Positions 32,402 through 43,750 are shown, counted from the stretch's first letter. The stretch is DNA of 64,000 nucleotides from Theocolax elegans (GCA_026168455.1 CM047426.1:42240307-42304306), one strand, 5' to 3'. The notes: a model not told the origin generated them from the letters alone. Numbers and translations are program-made.

Positions 32402-33526
32402 TTGGTGCGTTTTTTCGCAACGGAAAAGGACTTTGTTGTGGCTCCGATAGCTTTGAAAAAGATTACGGCTTTACAAACAGCTCGCGAAATCGAAATGGAC
32501 GGCATTCGTACGCGCTTATTGGCTAAACCGCGCGATTCTTTGAATAAAAATATTGTGCAGGCGCGCCTTGAAGCGGTAAGGGACATTTGGACGGAGGCGC
32601 GCCGTACGCATTCGGATATAATCGTGCGAGATGACGCTGAAACTGATGCGCACGTTGTTGATCGTTGGTTCGATCGTATTCAAGCCGTTTATGAGAACGC
32701 GCTTGATGAAAATTTAACCTTGCTTTCGTTTTTTGACAAGTCTGACGGCGATTCGAGTACACTTAGCGAAACGAGCTCCGATTCTTGTGTTGCAAACTTA
32801 CCGCGTATTCCGTTGCCGACGTTTTCAGGTAAATACGAGAACTGGGCTAGTTTCAGCGACTTATTCACCACTCTCGTGCACGATGTTCCTCGCTTGTCTG
32901 ACGTCACGAAGTTACAGTATCTAAAACTGTGCTTAAAGGATGGTCCAGCAGAGTTGATCAAGGACGTGACTACGACTAACGTTAATTATGCGAGTACTTG
33001 GCGGGCATTGAAGGCTTGTTATAATAATCCTCGGTTGATTATTAATAAATTATTGACTTCTTTCTTGGATATTCCGTATTTAAAAAAGGAATCGGCTTCT
33101 GAGCTTCGCACTTTCGTTGATGAGGCACAGCGGATTATACGCGCATTAGGAAATTTGAATTCGCTAAGCGCGAAGGACCAAGATATTCGATCGGACGAAA
33201 ATCGAGTTATTTCTGAGGGTTCGCTTCCAAAATATTCGGATTTCGTCAGTTTCTTGGAGAAAAGAGCTCAGACTGTTAGCATGGTAGTTGCGGAGCGCAA
33301 GGCGGAGAAATGGCCAGCTTTTACACCAACATCAGGTCCTCAGGCTCGTAAAGTTTTTCACGCTAGCCCTTCTCGATTGTCCGGTACGTTTAAATGCAAT
33401 CTTTGTTCAGGTGCTCATACACTCTCGAAATGTTACAAATTTAAGGATAAGGATCCACACGAACGTTTGGCGATTATCAAACGTTTGCAAGCCTTTTTTT
33501 TACTGTCTTGGATCTCATCAGGTTAG
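32402..33526 (+). CDS. BEL/Pao Gag
   Basis: 374 codons. The N-terminal helical part is followed by the DUF1759-type core LPRIPLPTFSGKYENWASF and SDVTKLQYLKLCLKDGPAEL, typical for Pao Gag. The C-terminus has the knuckle CNLCSGAHTLSKC. The annotated start is not an ATG; the true start could be missing. The next frame (to 33569) continues a second Cys-rich part (SGRCSTCQS), so a frameshift lies near 33480. Confidence 0.78.
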   Translation: MVRFFATEKDFVVAPIALKKITALQTAREIEMDGIRTRLLAKPRDSLNKNIVQARLEAVRDIWTEARRTHSDIIVRDDAETDAHVVDRWFDRIQAVYENALDENLTLLSFFDKSDGDSSTLSETSSDSCVANLPRIPLPTFSGKYENWASFSDLFTTLVHDVPRLSDVTKLQYLKLCLKDGPAELIKDVTTTNVNYASTWRALKACYNNPRLIINKLLTSFLDIPYLKKESASELRTFVDEAQRIIRALGNLNSLSAKDQDIRSDENRVISEGSLPKYSDFVSFLEKRAQTVSMVVAERKAEKWPAFTPTSGPQARKVFHASPSRLSGTFKCNLCSGAHTLSKCYKFKDKDPHERLAIIKRLQAFFLLSWISSG

Positions 33527-33685
33527 TCCATGTCCTTCTTCAGGCCGTTGTTCGACTTGCCAGAGTTAACATCACACTTTTTTGCATCTTATCAGTTATC
33601 ACAGAGTGATTTGTGGTGGTGAGGACCTCGTTGGCTTTCTCAAGACCAGGAGCAGTGGCCGAAAAAGACGGAAGTAAGAAAGGTT

Positions 33686-35148
33686 TTGCATGCTCGACAG
33701 GCGTCATCTGAATCCGATATTTTAACTCGTTTCTCAACGTTAACGCGTTTAATTCGCGTCGTAGCTCTTTGCAGGCGTCCACTTCTCAAGCTGCGTAGAC
33801 GTAAAGCGGATCTGGAGGCGCTTCCATCCTTTCTCACATCGTCAGAGTTAAACGAGGCTCATAACGTCGTCATTCGTTTATCGCAAAAACCCAGCTTTGC
33901 TGTTGAAATAGTAGCGTTGAATGCCGGAAAATCTTTGCCAAATAATAGTCGCCTGTGTAAGTTAAACCCTATACTGGGTGCAGATGGTATTTTACGTGTA
34001 GGTGGTCGACTCGCGCATTCCACACTTCCTTTCAACAGCAAACATCCGCCGATTCTAGCATATAACTCAGCGTTTAGTTTATTATTTGTACGTTCGGCAC
34101 ATCGACTTTGCTTGCATGGAGGACCTACATTGACGTCTAGCGTTGTAATGCAGCAGGTTTGGATTTTAGGCAGGAAACGGCTGGTTAAATCGATGATCCA
34201 TAAGTGCCTAACATGCCAACGAGTCAAGCCACAGTCCACGCAGCAGCTGATGGGAGATCTTCCAGCCGATCGTGTATTGATAAGTAGACCGTTTGCTATC
34301 TCCGGATTAGATTATGCGGATCCTGTTCAGGTTAGAACAACAAAGGGTCGCGGACACAAGTCCTACAAGGGATATATTGTAGTTTTTGTTTGTTTTTCCA
34401 CGCGTGCAATTCACCTCGAGCTCGTGAGTGACCTGACTACAGCTTCTTTTATTGGTGCGTATCGTCGGTTTGTCAGTAGGCGAGGTGTGTGTCAAAAGCT
34501 GTACAGCGACAACGCGACGAACTTTCACGGAGCTGATAACGAGCTGAAGGCTATGTTTCAACGAGCTTCAAAATTCTACGGAGAGGTAGCTTCGATTCTT
34601 GCGAATGACGGTACTTCTTGGGTGTTTATTCCTCCGAGCGCTCCACATTACAGTGGGTTATGGGAAGCTGGTGTGAAGTCCGTCAAGCATCACTTAAAGC
34701 GAGTCGTAGGTGAACACACTCTTACGTTCGAGGAATTGTGTACTGTCTTGTCGAGATCGATGCTTGCCTTAATTCGCGACCACTAGGGGCATTAAGCGAG
34801 GACATTGATGATCTACTGCTTAATAGGTTAGACCATTTTCAGTTGTTGCAGCGAATTAGAAACCAGTTTTGGAAACGTTGGTCATCGGAGTACCTTCTTC
34901 ATTTGCAGCAGCGTGAGAAGTGGAGAGATCCAAAGGAGAATTTTTGTGTAGGTAGGCTCGTTTTGGTTAAGGATGATCGCTACCCTCCTTCTAAGTGGCC
35001 ATTAGGGCGAATTGTTGAGGTCCATTCAGGTCCAGACGGTCTAGTGCGAGTAGCAACGGTTAAAACCGCTACGACTTCTCTTCGTAGACATATTTCGCGT
35101 CTTTGCCCTTTGTATACTGAGGAAAGCTCCAAGAAATCGCAGGTCTAA
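33686..35148 (+). pseudogene. BEL/Pao integrase with C-terminal domain
   Basis: The frame 33686-34786 holds the zinc-binding part (HRLCLHGG..HKCLTCQRVK, about 34100-34225) and the rve core: GLDYADPVQV (first Asp), KLYSDNATNFHG (second Asp), SAPHYSGLWEAGVKSVKHHL (Glu). A one-base shift near 34745 moves to 34738-35148, with IDACLNSRPLGALSED and the DUF5641-like FWKRWSSEYLLHLQQREKW..LVLVKDD. The usual LTPGHFLIG segment is deleted at about 34830. Confidence 0.82.
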
Positions 35149-35189
35149 AATTTAGTAGTTTGTTAGTCAGTTAGACGAAGTGGGGCGGG

Positions 35190-36050
35190 ATGTTTGCGTT
35201 AATTTTAACCGCGTAGACCACGCGCATTCGTTAACGTCGAATCTCGCGCAGGGCAATATTTGTCATCGCGACGTTGCCGTACTCGTTCATGGGCGTCTCG
35301 GGGCGGGGGGTTTCGCGCGCGAAGGGCTCGCGGACGCGCGCTCACGCGAGCATTCTTGATTAGACGGCCAAAGTGCTCGTGCATTAGGTGTCTCTTCAAG
35401 TGTGCCTTGAATTTTCTATGGTCTCTGCACGTTATTAATTTTCGCCGGGTTTTCGTTTTTCTCGCGTAGGGAATCGGGCGTGTGCGTATTAAGGGGTTCG
35501 CGATCGGATTTTCGTGCAATTTTGGGCGCGATCGGATTCCGCGGATCGGTGTGGCTACGAGCGTTCGGGGTGTGTGTGTGTGTTTGTGTGTGGTTGTGTG
35601 CCTCGAGGCCGTTCAGGATTGTTGGGGCGATTGGCACTGGATTTCCGTGATCGTCCAGGGCGAACGACTTAGCGGCAACTCCCTGTGTTGCCCTGCGCCG
35701 CTGCGTCAGGTTCCTCGAGACGTCGGGGAGCGCACGGTGCCGGTCGCGGACCAGTTGGCGTTCCCCGGGCCCGGCTTGCCAGGACTATTTCGGCGAGAAG
35801 AGTCTAGCGAAGCGAACCTTGAGCCCAGGTAAGCGAATATTGTAACGTTGCGTTTTATACATCGCGTCATTATTTGTTATCTAACGTTCGCGTGCGTTAT
35901 TTGTATTAATCGAATTTATATGTTGTATGTATAGCTAGCTTTTACTTTCCTTTGAATAAATTATTCCCTTGTTTTGGCTTTTCCCTCAATTTCGTGAGGG
36001 TTTTTACGCCAAAGCAAGGGTATTTTGTTTGCCGCGAATAATTGTGTTTT
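35190..36050 (+). repeat. Probable BEL 3' LTR
   Basis: GC-rich block directly after the BEL C-terminus, starting near GGATGTTTGCGTTAATTTTA. It contains TTGAATAAATTATT near 35951 (a polyadenylation-type signal) and a CCCTCAATTTCGTGAGGG hairpin near 35982. There is no second copy in the window to confirm LTR status. Confidence 0.5.
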
Positions 36051-36605
36051 TTCTTCTTTTCTTTTCATTGAATTACCATTTATTCACTCTATCCCTTTCC
36101 TTTCTCCTTCTATATAAATTAAAGTAAATATAAAAACCAACAAGTTTGATAGAAATAACAGGATTCTTCTGTATCGAATTCGCCTGCCGTGTGAGCAGAA
36201 ATAAAATAAAATAGAATTTTAAATTTTATTTGCGCTCTCTCTCACACTTATATAGTCGAATTTTCGAAGCTTGAAAGTCACATCGAATTACATTTGTGTT
36301 CGACTAGCGCTCGTTCGTAAACAATGCCGTTTACTTGTATCGGCGCGGGCTTTCCTCGTCGCGTGGTCTCTATTTACGAACGATCGAGAAGTTTCACGTC
36401 TGAACAACTCTTCGCTTGTCTTTTTCTAGACTCGCAAACGCGCCTAAACTACGTAGAAATTAGAATATTTGCTTGTATTCTCGGGCGTCGCGCAACGAGA
36501 CGTCCGATATCAAAGTACCACTTTTTTTAATCAAAATGCACCTTAGTTATGCATAACTAGCAAGGTGCAGTTTTTGTTTAATTTAAACAAACACGTCGGG
36601 CGCCA
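36051..36605 (-). other. Gypsy 5' leader, LTR-proximal part
   Basis: Sequence between the BEL remnant and the 5' LTR, without convincing ORF. It contains a small palindrome GCACCTTAGTTATGCATAAC..GGTGC near 36538-36570. Confidence 0.5.
36591..36605 (-). other. Gypsy primer binding site (Lys-tRNA type)
   Basis: TGGCGCCCGACGTGT on the minus strand starts right after the 5' LTR end (..CCGTTACA). The first bases match the usual TGGCGCCCAACGTG site for a lysine tRNA with one change. Confidence 0.75.
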
Positions 36606-37760
36606 TGTAACGGGGTCTGCCTCTAATTAAGGCCGAAATTAGAAAATAGCCATAAGGGCCATGGTATGGGGTCTCTACCTCTCTCGATTCGGTCAAGGCG
36701 GCGCGCGCGTACCGATGTGCTTACCTCGGCCGCACTGTGCAATACCGGTACCTCCGTTAAATCGGGCGGCTTTTCCTTGTTGTCCGGGTATGATGACACG
36801 GGGAGCACCGCGCTCTCCGTGTTTGTCTCTCGGCCTTACCTTTACCTTAGCTTTCGAGTAGACGAACTCAAGAGGCTAATTACTCGGCGTGAGTCTCGCC
36901 TCTACACGGTGGTTTTAAAATATTCAGAATTCAATTGACAACACGACACACACATGCAAAAGTAAATGAACTCCAGTTGAAGAATTAATCATGTTTGATT
37001 TATTAAATTAAATCAAGGAATAAACGGGTTACAACTAAAGAATGTTACAAAGGAATACACTAAGGTGTACGGTTGTGTCGTATAGACGTTACGCGAAGTC
37101 GCGGTTAGTTTCTCACATGAAGTCGCGTCGATCCCTCGGTGAAATCGTCCTGAGCTATCTCGCGAGGAAATCCTAACGAGGTTTATCTCGAAGCATTAGA
37201 GTGAGAGAGATGGGAGTCGCCGGTCGAGTCGTCCCTTCTCCCTCGCTCTCGATTCATAAATGCATAGCCCGCTGGCAACGATGATCCGTTCGCGATCGCG
37301 CTATACTGAAACGTGGGATCTTATCCCGACTTACGCTTGATGTGGCATCCTTACAATGCCCCAAACGCCAAGTACGTCTTAGGCCTCCTAGCCGCCTGTT
37401 GGGCAGGTAGCCTTCTCGTCGAGGCAAGGACCAAGGAAATTCACAGAAGAAGAGATGTCGGAGCACGTCGCGCACCATCTCCTTCATGGCACGATACCCA
37501 CACGAACCACTATGTCGAGCCCCGCTTCCTTGGGCTTGCTGTGCTTCCTCGCGTCTACAGCAATACGCGTACCCCGGGGAAACGTACCGATTCTCGATCG
37601 CTCGTTCGCGTCGCGGTGGAGTTCCCTCACACGTGTTGCTTATTCGCTCGTAGCTCGTTCCCCGCGCCGTTTCCGCGAAAAGTTATTATATCGAATACTC
37701 GCGTTTACTAAACGATATTAATTCAATTCAAAACGTCTTTTAATAATTAATACCGTTACA
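36606..37760 (-). repeat. Gypsy 5' LTR
   Basis: 1155 bp bounded by TGTAACGG..CCGTTACA on the plus strand, with a central stretch of about 105 bp missing compared with the 3' LTR. The terminal bases differ in both ends in a matched way (TGTAACGG here, TGTCACGG there), suggesting two subfamily LTRs. Confidence 0.88.
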
Positions 37761-38359
37761 ATATATACATATTTACTGATGCATCAATTTGTGAAGCAGT
37801 TCAAATTTGTACAAGGAAGCAAGAGTTGATTAAATTTTTCACAACTGAAACGTTCATTGCAGTGCTTTCACCTGCTGCAAAAGTGTTGCATCTGCCTAGA
37901 TTATCAACAAAGTTAAATAATAATATTAGTGCGCACGTACATGGAAAAAAACTAGCCTCTGTAATGCGAAACGTTCCATACTACTACAGTTAGTGTATCG
38001 TATCCCGCTAAAGATTATATACAAACTTTTAAAGTATTTATTACCATATAGTGTCAGAGTAAGACGTACCTTCTACAAATATGCTTATAGATGCTGAACT
38101 CTTGCGGTAGTGCCGCTATAAACCGGTGGTACGCACTCGCACTACCTACAGTTGTAAAGCTCGTCTCCCGCTGAGGACGCTTACAACGAAACGGACTAAC
38201 TATTTCAATTCCACAATTCGTATACCTATGGAGTATAGGTCCTTTACAGTTGAAGGTGCCATTAATGTTTACTTTGGGCCTCCGGCGTTTCTCCAACCGG
38301 GGTATCGTTTTTATAAACTGACGGTTGAAATACGTAACGTTGAAAGTAAACAATCTAAT
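37761..38359 (+). other. Unidentified possible coding fragments
   Basis: Two open stretches look protein-like but match no family I know. 37769-38001 reads FTDASICEAVQICTRKQELI.. without a start codon. 38126-38352 reads ..NYFNSTIRIPMEYRSFTVEG and continues to FGPPAFLQPGYRFYKLTVEI. The opposite strand is also open over 38054-38353, so the coding strand is uncertain. Confidence 0.25.
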
Positions 38360-39145
38360 ATACTTTTCTGCCCGCGCGGGCGCAAAATGGCCAATTCCCG
38401 CCTGCTTTTTTTATTAGTTTTCTCGCCCGGTCATTTATACATGAAAAAATAATAAAAATATTAAACAAACAATGAAAATTTAATTTTAAATTATTTATTT
38501 TTTTTAGATGATTTATTTACAAATTGTGAAGGATAATAAAAAAAACATTTTTTTATATTCAATAACTCAACGTTTTAATAATTATAATAATTTTATTTTT
38601 ATTCTTTCTAGGGCGGGGTGCTCTGCCCCCCCAACCCCCCCCCCCCCCCGGCGGGGGCTTCGCCCCCTGCACCCCTACCGGGACTCCGCCCCTGGACCCC
38701 GCCTGCGCCCCCTCGCCCTTTTTCTAAATTCATACAATGTTTGTACGTTTCTTCTTCAGCAACCCTTTTTAAAGCATTTTTCACCCTTTCGGACAGAATG
38801 TACTATAATAATAATGAATAATATTTAATAATTTAATAATATTTAACAATTTAATAATTATAATAATTTTATTTTTATTCTTTCTAGGGGGGGGCGGAGC
38901 CCCCGACGGGGGCTTCGCCCCCTGCACCCCTACCGGGGCTCTGTCCCTGGACCCCGCCTGCGCCCCCTCGCCATTTTCTAAATTCATACAATGTTTGTAC
39001 GTTTCTTCTTCAGCAACCCTTTTTAAAGCATTTTTCACCCTTTCGGACAGAAAATAGTATGTGCACCACAGGCGCAATGGGGATTCGCGGCCCTCGGGTG
39101 AGTGTTTCACCTCGGGCCAGAATCCCCAATTTTGCGCCCTTGGTA
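38360..39145. repeat. GC-rich hairpin repeat with a 276-bp tandem duplication
   Basis: Two tandem units, offset 276 bp (ATTCTTTCTA at 38601 and 38877). Each has a C-rich/G-rich hairpin part (GGGGGCTTCGCCCCCTGCAC), then CATACAATGTTTGTACGTTT and TTTCACCCTTTCGGACAGAA. A further hairpin at 39071-39138 (ATGGGGATTC..GAATCCCCA) closes the block. It seems inserted between two unidentified coding-like pieces. Confidence 0.6.
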
Positions 39146-39329
39146 TACAATGTACTATAAACATCACAAATTAATACGCGCAAGATTCAACTTGACGTAC
39201 TGCGAAAGTAATAACATACCTGCACTGTACGAGAAAGATGCTATACGTACTCCAGAGAGGTTAGATTTTTTTTCCGAGTACAATTTGGTTTCTAATCTAG
39301 AGTTACTCGGACGAGAAGATCCAACCTAA
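39146..39329 (+). other. Unidentified short open frame
   Basis: About 58 codons, ARFNLTYCESNNIPALYEKD then AIRTPERLDFFSEYNLVSNL, ending in a stop after GREDPT. Low repetitiveness and balanced composition look protein-like. It could be the 3' continuation of the fragment at 38126-38352. Family unknown. Confidence 0.25.
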
Positions 39330-39669
39330 AAACACTGGTTTTACAGTTACTGTGAACGCACTGAAAAAGTTTATAAAAATCGTTTTTAAAAGTGCATTAG
39401 ATAGATCATCGTTGCATTAAAAATAATAATTTTATTCCATACATTCTTTTAACTTAAATTTTAAGTGAATATATTATAATTTTTGTTGTGAAAGGTTTAT
39501 ACAACAGACATTTTATAAGTAAAAATGTTTTGATTGTATTTATATTAACCCACATACCAAAAAATTCTTATTCGCTTATTACAACAAAAACACTCTTCAA
39601 CATTTCAACAAAAACTATACTTATTTTTGAATATATTTAATTTTAAATAATTTAATACATTTTAATATA

Positions 39670-40345
39670 TGGTTTATTTATTTGGTAAATGCCAAAAGTA
39701 TTACAGACAAGTTACATAATTTGGAAGACATCAATGTGTGCGTCACATCATATTTACATACTTTGTATAAGATTCATTAAAAATAAGATGCAGTCATAAG
39801 TGGTATCACAGTCTTAGCAGATATGATAATAATAGACTAGTTTCAAGAGATATCACAGACGAGAGTTAGATAAATAAGTCAATTAATAAATAAATAAATA
39901 ATCGATATAATTATGGATGAATTAACCATCCAAGTCAAATAAATAAGATTTTAAAGCTCTCTTGAAACCTGCCATCAAGTGCTGGTTTCTAATTTTCGCT
40001 GGTAGGGAATTCCATAAGCTCGCTCCCTGAGTGCGAAAGGATGTCTTTGCAAACTCAGAACGCACCGTAGGAACGAGAAGATTACCATTGTCGCCTCTAG
40101 AAGGGCGCACAAGCTGTAACTTAAACATTTCAGCCAAGTATGACGGAGCATTAAAATTGATTAACTTGTACATAAGAACAGCGGTAAAGTGTAGTCGCCT
40201 GGAATCCGTCCTTAACCAACCTAAACGCCGTCGATAGGGAGTCAAATGGACATCTCTAGCTACCCCGAATAATAACCTGTCATAAATTTGTGTCTTTCTT
40301 TCACCAGTGATCAATCTGCTAATTGAAATACATCAACATAGAAAC
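39670..40345 (-). mobile_element. LINE 3' end (CR1/Jockey-superfamily-like), 5'-truncated
   Basis: The frame 40314-39922 encodes the RT C-terminal region: YRRRLGWLRTDSRRLHFTAV, SYLAEMFKL, FRTQGASLWNSLPAKIRN and a final KRALKSYLFDLDG, typical of LINE protein ends. A 3' UTR runs to about 39670 and includes ACCAAATAAATAAACC. Everything upstream of this C-terminal part is missing, as in most LINE copies. The neighbouring palindrome starts 35 bp beyond. Confidence 0.75.
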
Positions 40346-40379
40346 CACAGTAACAAAACTTCTAGATTTTCAATGCCAA

Positions 40380-41986
40380 CCCACGTAAAAAAAAATTATA
40401 AAGTTTTTATAAAAATTGTATAAAATGAATTGTATACAATTTGTATAAAAAATTGGTCTTATAAAAACTGTATAAAATTTTTATAAAAAAGATTGGCTTT
40501 TATAAAAAAAAAATATTTTTATTAAACTTTTAAATACATAACATACTTTAAATAGAAAAAGATTTTAAATAGAAAAAGATAAATAAGAGTAATTAAGAAC
40601 GTTTGAGACAAGTTATAAAATTTTAAAGTTATAAGATTTTAAACAGAAAAAGATAAATAAGAGTAATTAAGAACGTTCGAGACAAGTTATAAAATTTTTT
40701 TTACTATATTTTATAGTTTGGAAAAAGTTTGCGTGGTGGCGATTGGTGACTTGTACCGACACTTCTACGCACGGAAAAGCTGTTGATCGTCCTTTTAAAA
40801 TCGACTAACCTGCAACAAAAATATTACGAAAACACAAAGTATCTATTTTTGTAATTTAATCGATACCGAAAAATGTACTAAATCGCTAAGTTTTTAAAAA
40901 CCTATAAAGAAAGGAGGACTTATCTGATCAAAAGTGCAGTCGGAGTTGAATCTTCAGGTCTCGATATTCCTCATCCAGTATGACTTTCACATCCTCAAAA
41001 GTAATGATGCTCCACGCTGGACCATTCACGCACCGCATTTATGAAGGTTAAAAGTACGAATTCCGCAACGAATTTAGTGGTAAACTGCTTGATTAAGTAA
41101 AATACAACGGCGAACGTTTCGCGCTGCACAAAGCTCAGGGGAATAAGATATCAAACTGAAGTTGATTAGATGTCAAACTAAAGTTGGTTTGTTTGGAAAA
41201 AATAACTTCAAGATGATCACTTTTTCTTGACGGTAGAGAAAAAAGCTAACTTCAGTTTGACATCTAACCAACTTCAGTTTGATATCTTATTCCCGTGAGC
41301 TTCGTCAGCGCGAAATGTTTGCCGTCGTATTTTACTTAATCAAGCAGTTTACCACTAAATTCATCGCGGAAGTTGTATTTTTAACCTCGATATATGTGTT
41401 GCGTGAATCGACCAGCATGAAATATTATCGATTTTGAGAATTTGAAAGCCAGTCTCGGTGAGGGGAGAGCCGGAATATTGAGACCTGAAGATTCAACTCC
41501 GACTGCACTTTTGATCAGATAAGTCCTCCTTTCTTTAGGTTTTTAAAAACTTAGCCATTTAGTACATTTTTCGGTATCGATTAAATTACAAAAATAGATA
41601 CTTTGTGTTTTTGTAATATTTTTGTTGCAGGTTAGTCGATTTTAAAAGGACGATCAACAGCTTTTCCGTGCGTAGAAGTGTCGGTACAAGTCACCAATCG
41701 CCACCACGCAAACTTTTTCCAAACTATAAAATACAGTAAAAAAAATTTTATAACGTGTCTCGAACGTTCTTAATTACTCTTATTTATCTTTTTCTATTTA
41801 AAATCTTTTTCTATTTAAAGTATGTTATGTATTTAAAAGTTTAATAAAAATATTTTTTTTTTATAAAAGCCAATCTTTTTTATAAAAATTTTATACAGTT
41901 TTTATAAGACCAATTTTTTATACAAATTGTATACAATTCATTTTATACAATTTTTATAAAAACTTTATAATTTTTTTTTACGTGGG
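40380..41986. mobile_element. 1.6-kb palindromic element with CCCACGT ends
   Basis: Ends CCCACGTAAAAAAAAATTAT and its complement. Arms of about 0.8 kb (40380-41180, 41225-41986) are nearly perfect, for example ACTTGTACCGACACTTCTAC and its complement. The spacer is about 45 bp. The flanking dinucleotide is AA on both sides, too short to be diagnostic. No protein; a non-autonomous fold-back element (inference). Confidence 0.72.
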
Positions 41987-42868
41987 AACTGCCAAGATCA
42001 AGTAATTATTTGAATATCGATTTCACTATGATATATATTGTACCAAGAAATAGCTCGTAAATAATAATAATTTTAAAAATACTAGAACTTTGTTAAACCG
42101 AAAAATTTGTAGCTTTTTTATAGTAAAAATAATTGAAATAGATTAATACATATATGAAAGAACTTAAATATGTTTGACTTAATTATATACATAATTAATC
42201 AAAATGGGTAAGTATAAAATATACATATAAAAACTTTACATTTAATAAAATTATATCAATGTATGACAAATTATAAAATAGTATAGATAATTTAATATTT
42301 AATTGATTTACAAAGCTTCAAATATATGTGCATACATTTTAATTGGTCATCTAAAAATACTTAAATTAGAAAAAATATGCCAATTAAACACTGTATCAAT
42401 TTTGAAATTTTAAATAAACTTGCAGTTTCTGTTCAGTTCAATTAAAGTAAAATAAAATAATCTTTCTTCCTCGTATAAAAAAGTACTTTTTAATTTTGAT
42501 TTTGAAAATAAATTTGTAGTAATGTTGCAGGCTATACTTAAAGATTACTGCTAATTTCTAAAATAATACGTATTTTTATGCCAATTTCTGGCATTTCAAA
42601 TAAAATTGTAGTAATTTCTCCGTACACTTGTAGATTGCATTATATCTGCTATGAAAACTGCTTTTAGTTTTTAACGCATAAGTAAAATTCAAGGAACCTC
42701 GTAGATTAATACATTCTTCCATATATAAAAAATATTTTTTAATTTTGATCTTGAAAATAAACTTGCAGTGAGCTTATAGTTTACTTGAAGAACACTTTTA
42801 ATTTATAAAAAAAATCCTGTGTTTATATATATACAATCATACAGAAAACTAAAAGAACTCTATACCCC
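41987..42868. other. AT-rich sequence, no feature
   Basis: Stop-filled in all frames. Two diverged segments around 42430-42560 and 42700-42800 resemble each other (ATAAACTTGCAGT with TTTTTAATTTTGAT), a hint of an old repeat. Confidence 0.4.
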
Positions 42869-43466
42869 TATCAGCACACAATGTCTTAAAAACGCTTAAA
42901 TTACGTTGCGGCTAAAACCTTTAAACGTTAGAATTTAATACTTGAACAACGTTTGAACTACGTGTAAATTTGGTTAAAATGTCCTCTTTAATTTTAGGAA
43001 AGTAATATTTTTTAACGTATTTCAAACGTATTTTCAACGTTGGATAAACAAAATATCCAATGTATATTATTATGGAGCATGCGCAGTTGTTACTTATCAA
43101 TTATAGCTATGCACAATTGTCATTTTTGCACATATAAATAATTAATATTGATATATATTAATTTATATTCATATATATTATTTTATATTTATAAATAAAT
43201 AAATATAAAAATAGTATTTGCGCATAGCTACGATTGATATGTAACAACTGCGCATGCTCCATAATAATATACATTGAATAATTTTGTTTTTCCAAAGTTA
43301 AAGATACGTTTGAAATACGTTAAAAAATATTACTTTTCTAAAATTCAAGAGGAAATTTTAACCAAATTTAAACGTAATTCAAACGTTTTTCAAGTATTAA
43401 ATTCTAACGTTTAAAGGTTTTAGCCGCAACGTAATTTCAACGTTTTTAAGACATTGCGTGCTGATA
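42869..43466. mobile_element. 0.6-kb palindromic element
   Basis: Ends TATCAGCACACAATGTCTTA and GACATTGCGTGCTGATA. Arms of about 270 bp are inverted, sharing GCATGCGCAGTTGTTAC and TTTTAGCCGCAACGTAATTT-type blocks, around an AT-rich centre near 43160. It abuts AACGTT-rich repeats. Confidence 0.7.
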
Positions 43467-43660
43467 CGGAACCTACTAGCACAACGTTGGGGCAATATTG
43501 TAGCAACGTTATCTTAACAACATTCCAACATTGTTATGAAAGTTGCTGCAACGTGGGAGATGTCCGCTAATATTTTGTAAGTTGCTGCGATGGGTGGAAA
43601 CCAATGTTGAAACAACGTCTAAACAACGAAGAAAAAAAACCTACAAAATCTGCTTTGTCT
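43467..43660 (-). repeat. CAACGTTG-type quasi-repeats
   Basis: Dense AACGTTG/CAACGTT and CAATATTG/CAACATTG motifs (for example GCAATATTGTAGCAACGTTA). They lie downstream, on the minus strand, of the tRNA-like sequence at 43751-43812. Confidence 0.55.
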
Positions 43661-43750
43661 AAAAGTTGAATAAATGTCCTACAATAGTTTCATAATATTT
43701 ATTGAAACGTAGAAAAATTTATGAAATATTAAAAAAATAAAAAAAAATTT

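Larger units (their letters stand above)
32402..36050 (+). mobile_element. BEL/Pao LTR retrotransposon remnant nested in Gypsy leader
   Basis: Gag, integrase and a 3' LTR-like region in plus orientation, opposite to the host Gypsy. Protease, RT and RNase H are deleted around 33530-33690, and no matching 5' LTR is found. The 3' boundary is approximate. Confidence 0.75.
23629..37760 (-). mobile_element. Ty3/Gypsy LTR retrotransposon with nested BEL and SINE
   Basis: Minus-strand element. Both LTRs, PBS (36591-36605) and PPT (24888-24897) are present. Its genes run gag, protease, RT remnant, RNase H, integrase, then an extra 3' ORF. Outer flanks on both sides are ATATAT, fitting the AT-rich 4-6-bp duplications of insect Gypsy elements, but the microsatellite hides the exact one. 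The 5' leader is interrupted by a SINE and a BEL element on the plus strand. All pol domains are damaged, so it is inactive. Confidence 0.88.

Noticed and set aside
35260..35832. ORFs in the GC-rich block
   Set aside because: Probably BEL LTR sequence; ORFs in several frames and both strands are expected from the low stop frequency of GC-rich DNA.
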